A stretch of 64,000 nt of DNA from Pterois miles (taxonomy: Eukaryota; Chordata; Actinopteri; Perciformes; Scorpaenidae). Positions 12,803 through 25,168 of this stretch are shown in pieces. Within the stretch, counting starts at the first letter, position 1; each line of letters begins with the position of its first letter. The DNA lies in contig CAMQGK010000318.1 in assembly GCA_947000775.1 (NCBI GenBank), positions 2,231,501 to 2,295,500 on the forward strand, in the 5' to 3' direction. The notes under the pieces were generated by a model. It had not been told where the DNA came from, searched no databases, and worked only from the letters and a program-made list of their open reading frames with translations. The position numbers and the translations under genes were made by a program.

Positions 12803-13875
12803 ACATGCTATACTATGACCACTTTAATGAATTTTTTATGACATACTATACTACGACGTATGACATACTATTTAGTGACTTTCTCAAGGCTGAACTGTTT
12901 GGTGGTCAAAGGTTACTGTAATCTCACGTGATTCCCACTGTCTTGAACGCAATATCTCAGGAAACCCTTGAGGGATTTTTTTTTTCAAGTCTGGCACAAA
13001 CATCCACTCGGTGTCAAGGATGAACTGAGTCGATTTTTGTGGTCAAAAAAGAAACTTAAGGTCATTGTGACCTCACAAAACATGTTTTAGCCACAACTCA
13101 AGAATTCATGTGCTAATTACGACAACCACAAGGTAGTAATTTTAGATAATGACGCCATACTATACTGTGATTTTAATTACATACTATACTGTGACTTGTG
13201 ACTTTTTGTAACATGTTATACTAAACCATCACTTTTCTAAATGACAGTCTTGATTTTTTTGTGAAATATTATACTATGACTTTTTCACAATTTCACAAAA
13301 CCCTATGACAATTTTTCATACTATATTATGCTTTTTAATGACTTCCTCTTCTACTATACGATGACTTTTTAGACATACCATTTAGTTTTATCTTTTTTCA
13401 ACATAGGCTCTGTTTTTTGACAATCTACCATTACTTTTTTGATATACTATACTATGACTATTTATGACTTTTTTTGACATGCTAAAAAAAGTTTTACATT
13501 TAAAAAAAAAAAAAAAAAAATACACTCCTTTTTTAAATTACAGCACACTATGATGACTTGTCATAACTTTTTTTGAGATCCTATAGTGTGACTTTTTTAA
13601 CTTTATCAAAAAACTATGCTTTCACATTATGACACAGTATGCTATGACTTTTTTATGACCTTTATTGACATACTATACTAACACTATTTTTTAACATACT
13701 GTACTATACTACATATTATGATGACATTTCTTGAATTTCTTTGTTTTGATACTACAGTGACACTTTTTGAATAGTTTTTATTGTTGAACTATAGTGACCT
13801 TTTTAACATTTTAATGATATACTCTACTGTGACTTCTTCTTCTTCTTCTTGGTGACTTTTTATTTGACATACTAG
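12803..13875 (+). repeat. Degenerate short-period array, block 1 (forward)
   Basis: Units of about 20-30 bp follow the pattern CATACTATACTATGAC plus a T-run. They are very degenerate, with many units reduced to ATACTATGACTTTTT. The block is interrupted at 12,897-13,142 by an unrelated interspersed repeat. A (CTT)n run sits near 13,836-13,850, just before the strand switch. All open frames here are translations of the repeat. Confidence 0.85.
12897..13142 (+). mobile_element. Decayed fish interspersed repeat inside the array
   Basis: It contains TTGGTGGTCAAAGGTTACTG, GGCACAAACATCCACT and GTCATTGTGACCTCACAAAA, words I recall from a widespread fish repeat with the motif GGTCAAGGTCACTGTGACC. The copy is old and has no coding capacity. 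Confidence 0.55.
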
Positions 13876-14270
13876 TAATAATATAGTATGTCATAAAAAG
13901 TGAAAGCCATATTATAGTATGTTGAAAAAAGTGATAAATAAGTCATAGTATAGTATGTCAAAAACAGTCTGAGTACAGTATGTCGAAAAAGTGCTAAAGT
14001 CGTAGAACAGTGCCAAAAAAAGTGCTCAACTCGTAGTGTAGTATAACATAGTATACTATGATGTTTTTTTGAAAAAACTCATAGTATGTTGAAAAAAGTG
14101 ATTAAAAAGGCACAGTATAGTATGCTGAAAAAAGCCAGAATACAGTATGCTGGAAAAAAAGTAATAAAAAGTCATATCATAGTATGCCAAAAAAAGTGAT
14201 AAAAGTCATAGTACAGTATGTCAAAGTGATAAATTGTCACAGTATATCTAAGTCATAGTACAGTATATTA
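13876..14270 (-). repeat. Short-period array, block 2 (inverted)
   Basis: Here the unit reads as the reverse complement of its neighbours (GTCATAGTATAGTATGTCAA with A-runs). The block is about 400 bp and is bracketed by forward blocks, so the region can fold into long imperfect hairpins. Confidence 0.85.
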
Positions 14271-16440
14271 TATAGCATTTTTTTTTACTTTTTTCAACAT
14301 ACTACACTATGACTTTATTCAACACATTATATACTATTACTATTTCTCACAATTTTCGACATACTATATTATATTTTTTTCGACATACTATCTATTACTT
14401 TTTTCAACATACTATACTACATCTTTTTCATCATTGCTTGGACATACTTAACGATGATGTTTTCGACATAATATCCTAATTTTTTTATCACTTTTTCTGA
14501 CATACTATACTATGACTTTTTTCACTTTTTTTGACAATACTATGACTTTATCACTTTAATCAGCATACTATACTTTGACTTACTCTACGATGACTTTTTT
14601 CAACAAACTATACTATGACTTGGTTTTACATACTATACAGTGACTTTTTTTGTCAGTTTCGACAAGCTAGACTATGACTTTTTGTGATACTATGACTTTT
14701 TATCACTTTTTTCGTCATACTATATTATGACTTTATCTGACTTACCGTGGTATGACTTTGACATATACTATGATTTTTTTGTTCTATGCTATGACTTTTT
14801 TGACTTATTAGTACATAGTGCTTTTTAATGACTTCTACTATACTATGACTTTTTAGACATACCATACAATGACTTTTAGTTTTAGCTTTTTTCAAGATGG
14901 GCTCACAATGCTGTGATTTTTACTTTTTGATTTTTACCATTACTTTTTTATATACTATACTACGACTATTCATAACTTTTTTTGACATGCTAAAAAAAGT
15001 TTTACATTTAAAAAAAAAAATACATTATCGTTCATCGTATCACATTTACATACTATGACTTTTTTTACTATACTATACTATGAATTTTTTGACAATACTA
15101 TAGTATATATAGCATATTGTATGTCATCACTTTTTTGATAATACTATGACTTTTGTATCACTTTTATCAACATAATACACAATGACTTTTTTCGACATAC
15201 TATACTATGACTTTTTTTATCACTGTTTCGACAAACCATCCTATGACTTTTCTTGATAATGCTATGACTTTTTTCTATTTTTTTTCGACATACTATATTA
15301 TGACTTTCTCCGACATGAGAGAAATTGAATTTTTTGCATTTTTGTTTGAAATATTATACTTTTTTGACATACTATATTTTGACTTAACTTTTTTTTGACA
15401 TACTATACAAAGACTTTTGTTGACATACTATACTATGACATTTTCTTACTTTTTCACAATACTATGACTTTTTATCACATTTGTTGACTATGACTTTTGT
15501 GACATACTACACAGAGTTTTATAGCATACTATACTATGATTTTTTGACAATACTATAGTATGACGTTTTAATCACATTTGATAAAACATGCTATACTATG
15601 ACTTTTTTGGACATACTATACTATGACTTTTTTTTTTATCACTTTTTTGACCATACTATGACATTTTTTTTATCACATTTGTTGACATACCATGACTTTT
15701 ACTGACATAATATACTATGACTTTTTAAGCATACTATAGAATGACCTTTTTTGACACATTATTCTATGGATTTCATCACTGTTTTTGATATACTGTACTA
15801 TGATTTTTTGTATGACTTTTTCGTCACTTTTTTGATAATGGTATGACTTTTTTATCACTTTTTTTCGACATACTATACTATGACTTTTTAACGTCTTATA
15901 CTGTGAGTTTATTGCTTTTTTGACATACAGTGCTGACTTTTTTCGACATACTGTACTGTGATTTTTTTTGACAATGTACTTTGACCTTTCTCGACATACT
16001 ATACTCTGACTTTTTTCTCATACTATAGTATGACTTTTTTTCAACAATACTATACGATGACTTTCTAATCACTTTTGGCAACAATATTTTGACTTTTATC
16101 ACTTTTATCGACATACTGTACTCGGACCTTTTTCAACATAATATTTGTTGATTGTTTTAAAATGCTACACTATGACTTTTTTCAGTTTTTTAAAAATACT
16201 GTACATTAATATACCATGACTATTTTACTATTTTTTTCTACATAGTATACAATTGCTTTTTAAAATATACTACACTTTGACTTTTTTCAACATACTATAC
16301 TATGAATTATTTAATATTCAACATAATATACAATGACTTTTTCTGACATACTATACTGTGACTTTTTTGACATACTATACTATCACTTTTTTAATCAATT
16401 TTTTCAACAACCTATACCATCACTTTTATCGATATACTAT
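14271..16440 (+). repeat. Short-period array, block 3 (forward)
   Basis: The forward pattern TTTCGACATACTATACTATG resumes, with unit lengths varying from about 20 to 40 bp because T-runs and partial units differ. Part of it (about 14,818-15,030) duplicates 13,330-13,530. The frames coding for strings of M, T, F, S, Y are repeat translations, not proteins. Confidence 0.85.
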
Positions 16441-16464
16441 AAAAATAAAAAAGTCATAGTATAG

Positions 16465-16794
16465 TGTTATGACCCCTCCACAGCACTAGGTGACTTTTTG
16501 CTGTTTTGTTGTTTTTTATTTTGAAGGGTGGTCATCCTCAAGCTGATGAGCCACACCTGGGCTTGGTGTGGTGGACAGAAAAGCCGACATTCCCACAGAG
16601 GGTCCCCTCTTCCTGGGCTGTCACAGTTTTGGTTGAGTCATCCATTTCCACAAACCCACACATGCCAGCATTACTGATTACTGACTTTCAATGTATGTTT
16701 AGTTATTTGATAGTTTGATAAATAAATGCTTTGACCATGTTAACAGTCATCCGGCCTTCCGCTTTTGTTGCAGCTGTTGAGCTGGGCTGTAACA
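16465..16794 (+). mobile_element. Solo-LTR-like element, 330 bp
   Basis: The element begins TGTTATGACC and ends GGGCTGTAACA, giving the TG...CA ends and short inverted termini (TGTTA/TAACA) typical of long terminal repeats. It is flanked on both sides by the 4-bp word ATAG (16,461-16,464 and 16,795-16,798), consistent with a target-site duplication. A polyadenylation signal AATAAA lies at 16,721-16,726. No internal gag/pol sequence is present, so this is a solo LTR left by recombination. The class (Ty3-like or other) is not determinable. The 70-codon frame inside it is not a gene. Confidence 0.7.
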
Positions 16795-16798
16795 ATAG

Positions 16799-17493
16799 TG
16801 TGTAGAAAATACTGAAGAAGTAATAAAGTATGTTGAAAAAGTCAGAGTACAATATGTTGAAAAAAGTGACAAAAAGTCATAATATAGTATGTCAAAAGAA
16901 GTGATAAAAGTAATACTGAAACACGTAAGAAAAATCAAAGTATAGTATGTAGCAAAAAGTCAAAGTTTAATATGTTGAAAAAAACCTTGTATGTTGAAAA
17001 AAGTGATAAATGCATCGTATATTATGTGAAAATATTCATGGTATAGTATGTTGAAAAAAGTCATATTATAGTATGTCAACGATAGTGATTAAAAAAAGTC
17101 ATAGTATAGCTTGTCAAAAAAAGAAAAATCGTCAGTATAGAATATTGAAAAAAGTGATAAAAAAGTCATAGTATAGTATGTCAAAAAAACTGCTAAAAAG
17201 TCTTAGTTTAGCATGTTCAAAAAATTGATTAAAAAGTCATAGTATAGTATGTCGAAAAATGTCATAGTATAGTATGTTGAAAAAAGCAATAGTATAGCAT
17301 GTCAAAAATATGAGTAAAAAAAGTTATAGTATATAATGTCAATGTCAAAAATATTGAAAAAAAGTCATGGTATAGTATGTTGAAAAAAAGTGCTAACAAA
17401 GTCTTCGTATAGGTGGTTAAAAAATTGATAAAAAGTCATAGTATAGTATGTCGAAAAAAATGTCATAGTATGTCGAAAAAAAGAAAACAATTC
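16799..17493 (-). repeat. Short-period array, block 4 (inverted)
   Basis: Units follow AAAAAGTCATAGTATAGTATGT, the reverse complement of block 3. Fragments at 16,441-16,464 already have this orientation, so the strand switch falls at about 16,440, just left of the LTR. The block runs into the TTAGGG-like stretch. Confidence 0.85.
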
Positions 17494-17609
17494 AAGGGAT
17501 AGGGTTAGGGGGGTTAGGGTTAGGGTTTAGGCTTAGGGGTCAGGGTTTAGGGTTAGGGGTTAGGGGTAGGGTTAGGGTTTAGGGTTCGGGGTTAGGGGTA
17601 GGGTTAGGG
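17494..17609 (+). repeat. Degenerate telomere-like TTAGGG run, left
   Basis: TTAGGG, TTTAGGG and TTAGGGG variants are mixed in one orientation over about 115 bp, ending GGTTAGGG immediately before H1. It is an interstitial telomere-like sequence, not a chromosome end, because other DNA continues on both sides. Confidence 0.9.
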
Positions 17610-18305
17610 CAGGGGCATCAAACTCAATTTCATCCCGGGCCACATCAGCATTATGGCTGCCCTCAAAGGGCCGGTTGTAATTATAAGACTACCGGTATAT
17701 AAATATATCTACTCTTGATCATTTTACCAAATTGCCTCTGCATTTGATTGTTATTAGTTTTAGTAATAATTTATTTAGTAACTAGCTCTCAAGACAAAAA
17801 GTGTGTAAAACAATTCCCTAAATATGTTTAGAACTACAAATGAACTTTCTTCTGTCAGTTCTGTCTTTTTTTTTTTTTTTAATACCACAATTCAACCCTC
17901 TTCCTTTATCCAGGCTTGGGACCAGCAAAAGTGACCCAAAGTGGACGCTCTGGCGGGAGAGTCTCCAAAAGTCTCCAGTAACACCAGCAAAACTCGTTAG
18001 ATTTGTCGCTAATATCTTATTTGAAAGAGGGGTCGAGGGGTCTGAAAACTGGCTAAATATAGCAACTAAGTCGCTAAACTGGCAACACTGCGCTGCTGCT
18101 GGAAACCACTGAGACTGAGCCGCTACAGTGCGCATGTCAAAAAATCGAGATGCATTGTGGGACATGCAGGTTAAGGACACTACTTCTGTGAAGCGGCACA
18201 GAATTGAATGATATTCATTCCATATTCTTTGCAAGCCCTCGCAGGCCACATAAATTGAGGTGGCGGAACGGATTTGGCCCACGGGCCTTGAGTTTGACAC
18301 ATGTG
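17610..18305 (+). mobile_element. hAT-like nonautonomous element H1, 696 bp
   Basis: The left end CAGGGGCATCAAACTCAA and the reverse complement of the right end, CACATGTGTCAAACTCAA, are 18-bp terminal inverted repeats sharing the TCAAACTCAA core. This is the CAGGGGTGTCAAACTCA-type terminus I know from vertebrate hAT elements. Subterminal words (CCCGGGCCACATCAGC, CTGCCCTCAAAGGGCCGG, GCCCACGGGCCTTGAG) also fit. No transposase is encoded. The 160-codon minus-strand frame (17,818-18,300) is composed of element DNA with no transposase motif. The left flank is TTAGGG-like DNA and the right flank is satellite. Relative to H2 it lacks about 250 bp of interior after GGACGCTCTGGCGG. Confidence 0.75.
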
Positions 18306-18842
18306 TACTATACTATGGCGTTCTTTTTGTAACATTTTCCAACATTTCACGAAATGTCTTTTTTTCACCATAGAATCATTGCACATGCTATAATACGACC
18401 GTTTTCATGTTTTTTTCAACTTCAAAAAAATTTGACATTTTCATCGAAAAATTTCGACATACTATACTATGGCGTTTTTTTTGTAAAATTTTCCAACATT
18501 TCACGAAATGTTTTCTTTTTACCATAGAATCATTCTACATGCTATAATACAACCGTTTTCATGTTTTTTTTCAACTTCAAATAAATTTGACGTTTTCATT
18601 GAAAAATTTCGACATACTATACTATGTTGTTTTTTTTGTAAAATTTTCCAACATTTCACGAAATGACTTGCTCACCATAGAATCATTCTACATGCTATAA
18701 TACAACCGTTTTCATGGTTTTTTTCAACATCAAAAAAATTTGACGTTTTCATCGAAAAATTTCGACATACTGTACTATGTCGTTTTTTTGTAAAATTTTC
18801 CAACATTTCACAAAATGAGTTTTGCTCACCATGGAAACCATA

Positions 18843-18902
18843 AAAACGGTCGTATTATAGCATGTAGAATGATTATTCTACATGCTATAATACGACCGTT
18901 TT
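18843..18902. repeat. Perfect 28-bp inverted repeat, 4-nt loop (copy a)
   Basis: The left arm (18,843-18,870) and the right arm (18,875-18,902) are exact reverse complements around the loop GATT. The left arm is an inverted piece of satellite monomer fused head-to-head to a normal monomer. Confidence 0.95.
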
Positions 18903-21068
18903 CATGTTTTTTTTCAACATCAAAAAAATTTGACTTTTTCATCAATAAACTTCGACATACTACACTATGCCGTTTTTTTTGTAAAATTTTCCAACATTTC
19001 ACTAAATGACTTTTGCTCACCATAGAATCATTCTACATGCTATAATACGACCGTTTTCATGGTTTTTTTCAACATCATTCAACAACATGGTTTTTTCCAA
19101 CATAAAAAAAATTTGACATTTTCATCGAAAAATTTCGACATACTATACTATGGCGTTTTTTTTTGCAGAATTTTTCAACATTTAACGAAATGTCTTCTTT
19201 TCACCATAGAATCATTCTACATGCTATAATACCACCATTTTCATGTTTTTTTTCAACATCAAAAAAATTTGATGTTTTCATTGAAAAATTTCGACATACT
19301 ATACTATTGTGTTTTTTTTGTAAAATTTTCCAACATTTCACGAAATGACTTTTGCTCACCATAGAATCATTCTACATGCTATAATAAGATCGTTTTCATG
19401 TTTTTTGTCAAGATCAAAAAAATTTGACGTTTTCATCGAAAAATTTCGACATACTATACTATGGCGTTTTTTCGTAAAATTTTCCAACATTTGACGAAAT
19501 GACATTTGCTCACCATAGAATCATTCTACATGCTATAATATGACCGTTTTCATGTTTTTTTTCAACTTCAAAAAAATTTGACATTTTCATCGAAAAATTT
19601 CGACATACTATACTATGGCGTTTTTTTTGAAAAATTTTCCAGCATTTCACGAAATGGTTTCTTTTCACCATAGAATCATTCTACATGCTATAATACAACC
19701 GTTTTCATGTTTTTTTTCAACATAAAAAAAAATGTGACGTTTTCATCGAAAAATTTCGACATACTATACTATGTCGTTTTTTTGTAAAATTTTCCAACAT
19801 TTCACAAAATGAGTTTTGCTCAATCATTCTACATGCTATAATACGACCATTTTCATGTTTTTTTTCAACATCAAAAAAATTTGACGTTTTCATCAATAAA
19901 TTTCGACATACTATAGTATGGCGTTTTTTTTGTAAAATTTTTCAACATTTAACGAAATGTCTTCTTTTCACCATAGAATCATTCTACATGCTATAATACC
20001 ACCATTTTCATGTTTTTTTTCAACATCAAAAAAATTTGATGTTTTCATTGAAAACTTTCGACATACTATACTATTGTGTTTTTTTTGTAAAATTTTCCAA
20101 CATTTCACGAAATGACTTTTGCTCACCATAGAATCATTCTACATGCTCTAATACGACCGTTTTCATGTTTTTTTTCAACATCAAAAAAATTTGACGTTTT
20201 CATCAATAAATTTCGACATACTATACTATGCCGTTTTTTTTGTAAAATTTTCCAACATTTCACGAAATGTTTTCTTTTCACCATAGAATCATTCTACATG
20301 CTATAATACAACCGTTTTCATGTTTTTTGTCAAGATCAAAAAAATTTGACGTTTTCATCGAAAAATTTTGACATACTGTACTATTGTGTTTTTTTTGTAA
20401 AATTTTCCAATATTTCACAAAATGTTTTCTTTTCACCATCGAATCATTCTACATGCTATAATACAACCGTTTTCATGTTTTTTTTCAACATCAAAAAAAT
20501 TTTAAAGTTTTCATCAATAAATTTCGACAAACTATACTATGTCGTTTTTTTTGTAAAATTTGCCAACATTTCACGAAATGACTTTTGCTCACCATAGAAT
20601 CATTCTACATGCTATACTATGACCGTTTTCATGTTTTTTTTTAACTTCAAAAAAATTTGACGTTTTCATCGAAAAATTTCGACATACTATACTATGGTGT
20701 TTTTTTGTAAAATTTTCCAACATTTGACGAAATGACATTTGCTCACCATAGAATCATTCTACATGCTATAATACGACCGTTTTCATGGTTTTTTTCAACA
20801 TCAAAAAATTTGACGTTTTCATCGAAAAATTTCGACATACTATACTATGGCGTTTTTTTTGAAAAATTTTCCAGCGTTTCACGAAATGGTTTCTTTTCAC
20901 CATAGAATCATTCTACATGCTATAATACAACCGTTTTCATGTTTTTTTTCAACATAAAAAAAAATGTGACGTTTTCATCGAAAAATTTCGACATACTATA
21001 CTATGTCGTTTTTTTGTAAAATTTTCCAACATTTCACAAAATGAGTTTTGCTCACCATGGAAACCATA

Positions 21069-21128
21069 AAAACGGTCGTATTATAGCATGTAGAATGATT
21101 ATTCTACATGCTATAATACGACCGTTTT
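21069..21128. repeat. Perfect 28-bp inverted repeat (copy b)
   Basis: Same head-to-head satellite junction as at 18,843-18,902, with identical arms and loop. Confidence 0.95.
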
Positions 21129-22235
21129 CATGTTTTTTTTCAACATCAAAAAAATTTGACTTTTTCATCAATAAATTTCGACATACTACACTATGCCGTT
21201 TTTTTTGTAAAATTTTCCAACATTTCACGAAATGACATTTGCTCACCATAGAATCATTCTACATGCTATAATATGACCGTTTTCATGTTTTTTGTCAAGA
21301 TCAAAAAAATTTGACGTTTTCATCGAAAAATTTCGACATACTATACTATGGCGTTTTTTTTGAAAAATTTTCCAGCATTTCACGAAATGGTTTTTTCCGG
21401 CTTTCACGTTTTCATGTTTTTTTTCAACATAAAAAAAAATGTGACGTTTTCATAGAAAAATTTCGACATACTATACTATGTCGTTTTTTTGTGTTTTGAA
21501 AATTTTCCAACATTTCACAAAATGAGTTTTGCTCAATCATTCTACATGCTATAATACGACCGTTTTCATGTTTTTTTTCAACATCAAAAAAATTTGACGT
21601 TTTCATCAATAAATTTCGACATACTATAGTATGGCGTTTTTTTTGTAAAATTTTTCAACATTTAACGAAATGTCTTCTTTTCACCATAGAATCATTCTAC
21701 ATGCTATAATACCACCATTTTCATGTTTTTTTTCAACATCAAAAAAATTTGATGTTTTCATTGAAAACTTTCGACATACTATACTATTGTGTTTTTTTTG
21801 TAAAATTTTCCAACATTTCACGAAATGACTTTTGCTCACCATAGAATCATTCTACATGCTCTAATACGACCGTTTTCATGTTTTTTTTTCAACATCAAAA
21901 AAATTTGACGTTTTCATCAATAAATTTCGACATACTATACTATGCCGTTTTTTTTGTAAAATTTTCCAACATTTCACGAAATGTTTTCTTTTCACCATAG
22001 AATCATTCTACATGCTATAATACAACCGTTTTCATGTTTTTTGTCAAGATCAAAAAAATTTGACGTTTTCATCGAAAAATTTTGACATACTGTACTATTG
22101 TGTTTTTTTTGTAAAATTTTCCAATATTTCACAAAATGTTTTCTTTTCACCATCGAATCATTCTACATGCTATAATACAACCGTTTTCATGTTTTTTTTC
22201 AACATCAAAAAAATTTTAAAGTTTTCATCAATAAA

Positions 22236-22600
22236 TTTCTTTTTTTGTAAATTTGCAACATTTCGAAAGCTTTTGCTCCATAGACATCTCGCTTCTGCTT
22301 TCATTTTTTACTTAAAAAATTTGCGTTTTCATCGAAAAATTTGAATCTTCTATGGTGTTTTTTTGTAAAATTTTCCAACATTTGACGAAATGAATTTGCT
22401 CACCATAGACATCTCAGCTATTCGCCGTTTTCATGGTTTTTTAAAAAAAAATTGCTTGAAAATTTCATCTCTTTTTTTGAAATTCGTTCTGTTCCGTTGT
22501 GGTAGATAGCTGCCAGTTTGGAAAAATGGAAATCTGGGTTGTAAATCAAATTGCGAAGCATTGCCCCATAGCTCTCAGCTATAATCGCCGTTTTCATGGT
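22236..22600. other. Disrupted satellite patch
   Basis: Monomer sequence here is broken by many small deletions (for example AACATTTCGAAAGCTTTTGC in place of AACATTTCACGAAATGACTTTTGC). It contains about 120 bp of non-satellite sequence at 22,455-22,575. The surrounding block is otherwise a near-copy of 19.8-21.0 kb. This may be a locally decayed monomer or a poor consensus in the assembly. Confidence 0.7.
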
Positions 22601-22880
22601 TTTTTTCAACATCAAAAAATTTGACGTTTTCATCGAAAAATTTCGACATACTATACTATGGCGTTTTTTTTGAAAAATTTTCCAGCATTTCACGAAATGG
22701 TTTCTTTTTCACCATAGAATCATTCTACATGCTATAATACAACCGTTTTCATGTTTTTTTTCAACATAAAAAAAAATGTGACGTTTTCATCGAAAAATTT
22801 CGACATACTATACTATGTCGTTTTTTTGTAAAATTTTCCAACATTTCACAAAATGAGTTTTGCTCACCATGGAAACCATA

Positions 22881-22940
22881 AAAACGGTCGTATTATAGCA
22901 TGTAGAATGATTATTCTACATGCTATAATACGACCGTTTT
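22881..22940. repeat. Perfect 28-bp inverted repeat (copy c)
   Basis: Same junction, with identical arms. The distance to copy b is 1,812 bp. Confidence 0.95.
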
Positions 22941-25108
22941 CATGTTTTTTTTCAACATCAAAAAAATTTGACTTTTTCATCAATAAATTTCGACATACTA
23001 CACTATGCCGTTTTTTTTGTAAAATTTTCCAACATTTCACGAAATGACTTTTGCTCACCATAGAATCATTCTACATGCTATAATACGACCGTTTTCATGT
23101 TTTTTTTCAACATCATTCAACAACATGGTTTTTTCCAACATAAAAAAAATTTGACATTTTCATCGAAAAATTTCGACATACTATACTATGGCGTTTTTTT
23201 TGCAGAATTTTTCAACATTTAACGAAATGTCTTCTTTTCACCATAGAATCATTCTACATGCTATAATACCACCATTTTCATGTTTTTTTTAACATCAAAA
23301 AAATTTGATGTTTTCATTGAAAAATTTCGACATACTATACTATTGTGTTTTTTTTGTAAAATTTTCCAACATTTCACGAAATGACTTTTGCTCACCATAG
23401 AATCATTCTACATGCTATAATTAGATCGTTTTCATGTTTTTTGTCAAGATCAAAAAAATTTGACGTTTTCATCGAAAAATTTCGACATACTATACTATTG
23501 TGTTTTTTTTGTAAAATTTTCCAACATTTCACGAAATGACTTTTGCTCACCATAGAATCATTCTACATGCTATAATATGACCGTTTTCATGTTTTTTTTC
23601 AACTTCAAAAAAATTTGACATTTTCATCGAAAAATTTCGACATACTATACTATGGCGTTTTTTCGTAAAATTTTCCAACATTTCACGAAATGACATTTGC
23701 TCACCATAGAATCATTCTACATGCTATAATACGACCGTTTTCATGGTTTTTTTCAACATCAAAAAAATTTGACATTTTCATCGAAAAATTTCGACATACT
23801 ATACTATGGTGTTTTTTTGTAAAATTTTCCAACATTTGACGAAATGACATTTGCTCACCATAGAATCATTCTACATGCTATAATACGACCGTTTTCATGG
23901 TTTTTTTCAACATCAAAAAATTTGACGTTTTCATCGAAAAATTTTGACATACTATACCATGGCGTTTTTTTTGAAAAATTTTCCAGCATTTCACGAAATG
24001 GTTTCTTTTCACCATAGAATCATTCTACATGCTATAATACAACCGTTTTCATGTTTTTTTTCAACATAAAAAAAAATGTGACGTTTTCATCGAAAAATTT
24101 CGACATACAATACTATTTTGTTTTTTTTTGCAAAATTTTCCAACATTTCACGAAATGACTTTTGCTCAATCATTCTACATGCTATAATATGACCGTTTTC
24201 ATGGTTTTTTTCAACATCAAAAAAATTTGACGTTTTCATCAATAAATTTCGACATACTATAGTATGGCGTTTTTTTTGTAAAATTTTTCAACATTTAACG
24301 AAATGTCTTCTTTTCACCATAGAATCATTCTACATGCTATAATACCACCATTTTCATGTTTTTTTTCAACATCAAAAAAATTTGATGTTTTCATTGAAAA
24401 ATTTCGACATACTATACTATTGTGTTTTTTTTGTAAAATTTTCCAACATTTCACGAAATGACTTTTGCTCACCATAGAATCATTCTACATGCTCTAATAC
24501 GACCGTTTTCATGGTTTTTTTTCAACATCAAAAAAATTTGACGTTTTCATCAATAAATTTCGACATACTATACTATGCCGTTTTTTTTGTAAAATTTTCC
24601 AACATTTCACGAAATGTTTTCTTTTCACCATAGAATCATTCTACATGCTATAATACAACCGTTTTCATGTGTTTTGTCAAGATCAAAAAAATTTGACGTT
24701 TTCATCGAAAAATTTTGACATACTGTACTATTGTGTTTTTTTTGTAAAATTTTCCAATATTTCACGAAATGTTTTCTTTTCACCATCGAATCATTCTACA
24801 TGCTATAATACAACCGTTTTCATGTTTTTTTTTCAACATCAAAAAAATTTGACGTTTTCATCGAAAAATTTCGACATACTATACTATGGGGTTTTTTTTG
24901 TAAAATTTTCCAACATTTCACGAAATGACTTTTGCTCACGATAGAATCATTCTACATGCTATAATATGACCGTTTTCATGTTTTTTTTTCAACATCAAAA
25001 AAATTTTAAAGTTTTCATCAATAAATTTCGACATACTATACTATGTCGTTTTTTTGTAAAATTTTCCAACATTTCACAAAATGAGTTTTGCTCACCATGG
25101 AAACCATA

Positions 25109-25168
25109 AAAACGGTCGTATTATAGCATGTAGAATGATTATTCTACATGCTATAATACGACCGTTTT
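25109..25168. repeat. Perfect 28-bp inverted repeat (copy d)
   Basis: Same junction, with identical arms. This is the last full-length version; later copies in the array are shortened. Confidence 0.95.

Noticed and set aside
17494..17609. True chromosome end
   Set aside because: The TTAGGG run is short, degenerate and continuous with other DNA on both sides, so it is interstitial.
17818..18300. 160-codon minus-strand frame across H1
   Set aside because: It lies wholly inside a nonautonomous hAT-like element, has no transposase motif, and ends in a lysine run from a poly-T stretch. I take it as chance openness.
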